From Candidatus Aminicenantota bacterium (GTDB taxonomy: Bacteria > Acidobacteriota > Aminicenantia > Aminicenantales > Aminicenantaceae), in NCBI GenBank assembly GCA_030607635.1, contig JAUWJP010000073.1, forward strand, positions 1-7,817: a stretch of 7,817 bases of DNA, given 5' to 3'. The notes below the pieces were generated by a model. It ran no database searches and was not told the DNA's origin. It was given only the letters and a program-made list of their open reading frames with translations. A program made the position numbers and the translations under genes. The first letter of the stretch is position 1. Every line of letters starts with the position of its first letter. This document shows, piece after piece, positions 6,709-7,817 of this stretch.

Positions 6709-6796
6709 ATAAAAGCATAAAAGCAACAGTATCCGGTTGAACAGATCTTTTTTCCTGATTGATTTATGTTATATTTTCTTAGATTCACTATAAGGT

Positions 6797-6821
6797 GGGT
6801 TTGATGAATCAAACCCCTACA
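6797..6821. repeat. Dispersed hairpin repeat, copy 2
   Basis: GGGTTTGATGAATCAAACCC (6797-6816) is a self-complementary stem followed by CTACA. Compared with copy 1, stem position 4 changes C to T and its partner changes G to A, so pairing is kept. Confidence 0.85.
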
Positions 6822-6851
6822 TAAGAAAACATATCTGCAGAAAAAACGGAA

Positions 6852-6880
6852 CTGTCCTCTTTTTACCTGTCCCTTTTTAC
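6852..6880. repeat. Short tandem repeat CTGTCC(T)CTTTTTAC, two units
   Basis: CTGTCCTCTTTTTAC (6852-6866) is followed directly by CTGTCCCTTTTTAC (6867-6880), a one-base-shorter copy. It lies between hairpin copies 2 and 3. No function can be read from it; it could be a remnant of a mobile or repeat element. Confidence 0.65.
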
Positions 6881-6895
6881 ATTTTCAAAATGTGC

Positions 6896-6923
6896 GGGCT
6901 TGATGAATCAAGCCCCTACAGGA
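6896..6923. repeat. Dispersed hairpin repeat, copy 3
   Basis: GGGCTTGATGAATCAAGCCC (6896-6915) followed by CTACAGGA is nearly identical to copy 1, differing in the loop (TGAA instead of TAAA). The preceding AAATGTG is also shared with copy 1. Confidence 0.88.
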
Positions 6924-6929
6924 AATAGA

Positions 6930-6957
6930 GGAGTTTGATAAATTAAACTCCTGTACA
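6930..6957. repeat. Dispersed hairpin repeat, copy 4 (diverged)
   Basis: The stem is GGAGTTTGAT paired with ATTAAACTCC (6930-6951), followed by TGTACA. Stem positions 2 and 4 differ from copy 1 and both are compensated on the other arm; one pair becomes G opposite T, a wobble if transcribed. It begins 14 bases after the stem of copy 3 ends. Confidence 0.75.
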
Positions 6958-6975
6958 AGAAACAAGTTGACATTC

Positions 6976-6981
6976 TATAAT
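6976..6981 (+). promoter_or_regulatory. Possible -10 element for the isomerase gene
   Basis: TATAAT is a perfect -10 hexamer 51 bases before ATG 7033. The nearby TTGACA at 6967-6972 is only three bases away, so the two cannot form one promoter, and no good -35 sits at the right distance. The call is weak. Confidence 0.3.
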
Positions 6982-7032
6982 CTATTAAGATTTTTCAAGA
7001 CTAAGACCCAAATCATTTTTTGCGAGGTGACT

Positions 7033-7461
7033 ATGAAAAAAGCAATTTGTATTATGCTTCTTGCCATGCTACCTGTTTTTGTTTTCTGCAAGAAGGAGCC
7101 TGACCGTGTTACTGTCCAGCACATCTTGATTGCCTTTAAAGGCTCAATCCCGAAGGAAGATCTAATCCGTACTCGGAATGAGGCTGAATTACTAGCAAAA
7201 GAAATTTTTGAGAGGGCAAAGAAAGGTGAAGACTTTGATGCCCTGGTTAAAGAATATACTGATGATGAGTATCCAGGCATTTATAAAATGTCAAATATTG
7301 GTATTCCTCCTGATAAAAGTAAAGAAGAGTACTCTCGTGCCCGGATGGTAAAAGCCTTTGGTGACGTGAGCTTTAAACTTGGCATGAATGATATTGGTCT
7401 TGCAGAGTATGATCCTGAAACCAGCAAATACGGATGGCACATTATAAAAAGGATTGAATAA
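7033..7461 (+). CDS. Small exported parvulin-type (PpiC/rotamase) peptidyl-prolyl isomerase
   Basis: ATG 7033 follows GAGGTGA (7024-7030) and opens a hydrophobic export signal (MKKAICIMLLAMLPVFVFC); an upstream in-frame TTG at 6967 would hide it, so 7033 is preferred. The product is 142 residues. After the signal comes a single parvulin-like domain: VTVQHILIAFKG at 27-38, a helix ELLAKEIFERAKKGEDFDALVKEYTDD in the middle, and YGWHIIKRIE at the end, the usual last strand of the fold. Such proteins catalyse prolyl cis-trans isomerisation of exported proteins. Cys19 could be a lipid anchor, but Phe at -1 and -3 does not fit the lipobox well. There is no SurA- or PrsA-like N-terminal chaperone domain, and the central part is more diverged than the ends, so catalytic activity is not certain. 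It stands alone downstream of phoU and converges with feoB; no functional link to phosphate is evident. Confidence 0.82.
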   Translation: MKKAICIMLLAMLPVFVFCKKEPDRVTVQHILIAFKGSIPKEDLIRTRNEAELLAKEIFERAKKGEDFDALVKEYTDDEYPGIYKMSNIGIPPDKSKEEYSRARMVKAFGDVSFKLGMNDIGLAEYDPETSKYGWHIIKRIE

Positions 7462-7565
7462 ATTAAACTATGAAGACCAGTTTACGATCTTGTTTTCTGA
7501 CAGTTTTATCTTAGTGGTCTTGAAAATTAAGCATATCAGCAAGACTTTAGGAGATAGATTCTAAT
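7462..7565. other. Convergent intergenic region, no clear terminator
   Basis: Between the two convergent stops lie AAGACCA (7473-7479) and TGGTCTT (7515-7521), an inverted pair 35 bases apart, and a short ATAGATT-CT-AATCTAT palindrome at 7554-7569 that overlaps the end of feoB. Neither is followed by a T-run on either strand, so no terminator can be called. Confidence 0.4.
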
Positions 7566-7817
7566 CTATATTGCTAAAATCAATCTAACAAGAAGGCTAA
7601 TTACTATTGCCACGCCTGTGTTTAGGCCCATCGAGAGAAAAGCCACCCTCTTTCCTACTTCTTTCCAAAGGATAGCCACAGTAGAAACGCAAGGTATAAA
7701 AAAGTTTATAAAAACAGTGAAAACGATAAGCTGTTCCCTGGAAATTATGGTCATCAAATCCTGGTAGCTTACTCCAAGGGCCTGAAGCATCATAATCAAA
7801 GAGAGTTCTTTTCTTAA
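7566..7817 (-). CDS. feoB: Ferrous iron transporter FeoB, C-terminal fragment (gene continues beyond window)
   Basis: On the - strand the frame is open from the window edge to TAG at 7568-7566, giving 83 residues. It begins LRKELSLIMML, matching the R-R/K-E-L helix of the FeoB membrane domain, and continues with EQLIVFTVFINFFIPCVSTVAILWKEVG, where the IPC motif (Cys at fragment residue 43) is the conserved gate cysteine of the second FeoB gate domain. A last membrane helix (AIVISLLVRLIL) closes the protein. FeoB is the inner-membrane GTPase-linked Fe2+ transporter; the G domain and most of the membrane region lie outside. The gene points towards the Pho cluster and is probably an unrelated transcription unit. 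Confidence 0.87.
   Translation of the reverse strand, partial: LRKELSLIMMLQALGVSYQDLMTIISREQLIVFTVFINFFIPCVSTVAILWKEVGKRVAFLSMGLNTGVAIVISLLVRLILAI

Larger units (their letters stand above)
6709..7032. other. Repeat-rich intergenic region between phoU and the isomerase gene
   Basis: This 324-base stretch holds no gene that I can support. It contains three palindromic repeat copies (6797, 6896 and 6930), a short tandem T-rich repeat (6852-6880), and a TATAAT at 6976-6981 that may be the -10 of the downstream gene. The first 88 bases after phoU show no obvious structure and no intrinsic terminator. Confidence 0.7.

Noticed and set aside
6797..6957. CRISPR array
   Set aside because: The copies are palindromes with irregular spacing (one of them 5 kb away), the units differ from each other, and there are no uniform spacers or cas genes.
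6967..6981. TTGACA and TATAAT as one sigma-70 promoter
   Set aside because: The two hexamers are three bases apart; a functional pair needs about 17.
7473..7521. Bidirectional terminator between the isomerase gene and feoB
   Set aside because: The arms are only seven bases with a 35-base gap and no T-run follows on either strand.

Overview
The window is a phosphate-starvation (Pho) locus from a Gram-negative-type bacterium. It is AT-rich, uses ATG starts behind AGGAGG-like ribosome binding sites, and uses TGA as a normal stop (ends of the kinase, pstC and pstB). An outer-membrane porin gene implies a diderm. The dispersed hairpin repeats with a CCTACA tail are of a kind I associate with uncultured candidate-phylum genomes, but I cannot place the organism from this window.

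Layout, left to right on the + strand: the 3' part of a PhoR-type sensor histidine kinase (1-909); an unannotated 57-codon single-membrane-segment ORF (1003-1176); a signal-peptide-bearing outer-membrane porin gene with one in-frame TGA (1387-2430); pstS (2445-3350), closed by a strong intrinsic terminator; then a second transcription unit pstC-pstA-pstB-phoU (3512-6708), tightly packed. A 324-base gap follows that holds three copies of a palindromic repeat and a short tandem repeat. Next comes a small exported parvulin-type peptidyl-prolyl isomerase (7033-7461). The window ends in the C-terminal part of feoB, convergent on the - strand (7566-7817).

How the parts fit: the kinase would sense phosphate status, probably through the PstSCAB-PhoU complex, and phosphorylate a PhoB-type regulator lying outside the window. 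The porin would admit the anion across the outer membrane, PstS would bind phosphate in the periplasm, PstCA would form the membrane channel, PstB would supply ATP hydrolysis, and PhoU would relay uptake state back to the kinase. Three arrays of short direct repeats with an exact 11-base period lie upstream of the small ORF, the porin-pstS unit and the pstCAB-phoU unit. They have the architecture of PhoB/PhoP boxes, so the locus appears to be three separately switched Pho promoters.

The most notable points are the lone TGA in an otherwise intact porin frame, the phased Pho-box arrays, the small membrane ORF behind one of them, the compensatory base changes in the hairpin repeats, and a kinase H-box whose near-universal Arg is Ile. 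I see no wholly new system: most of the window is a recognisable Pho regulon cluster with these local oddities.
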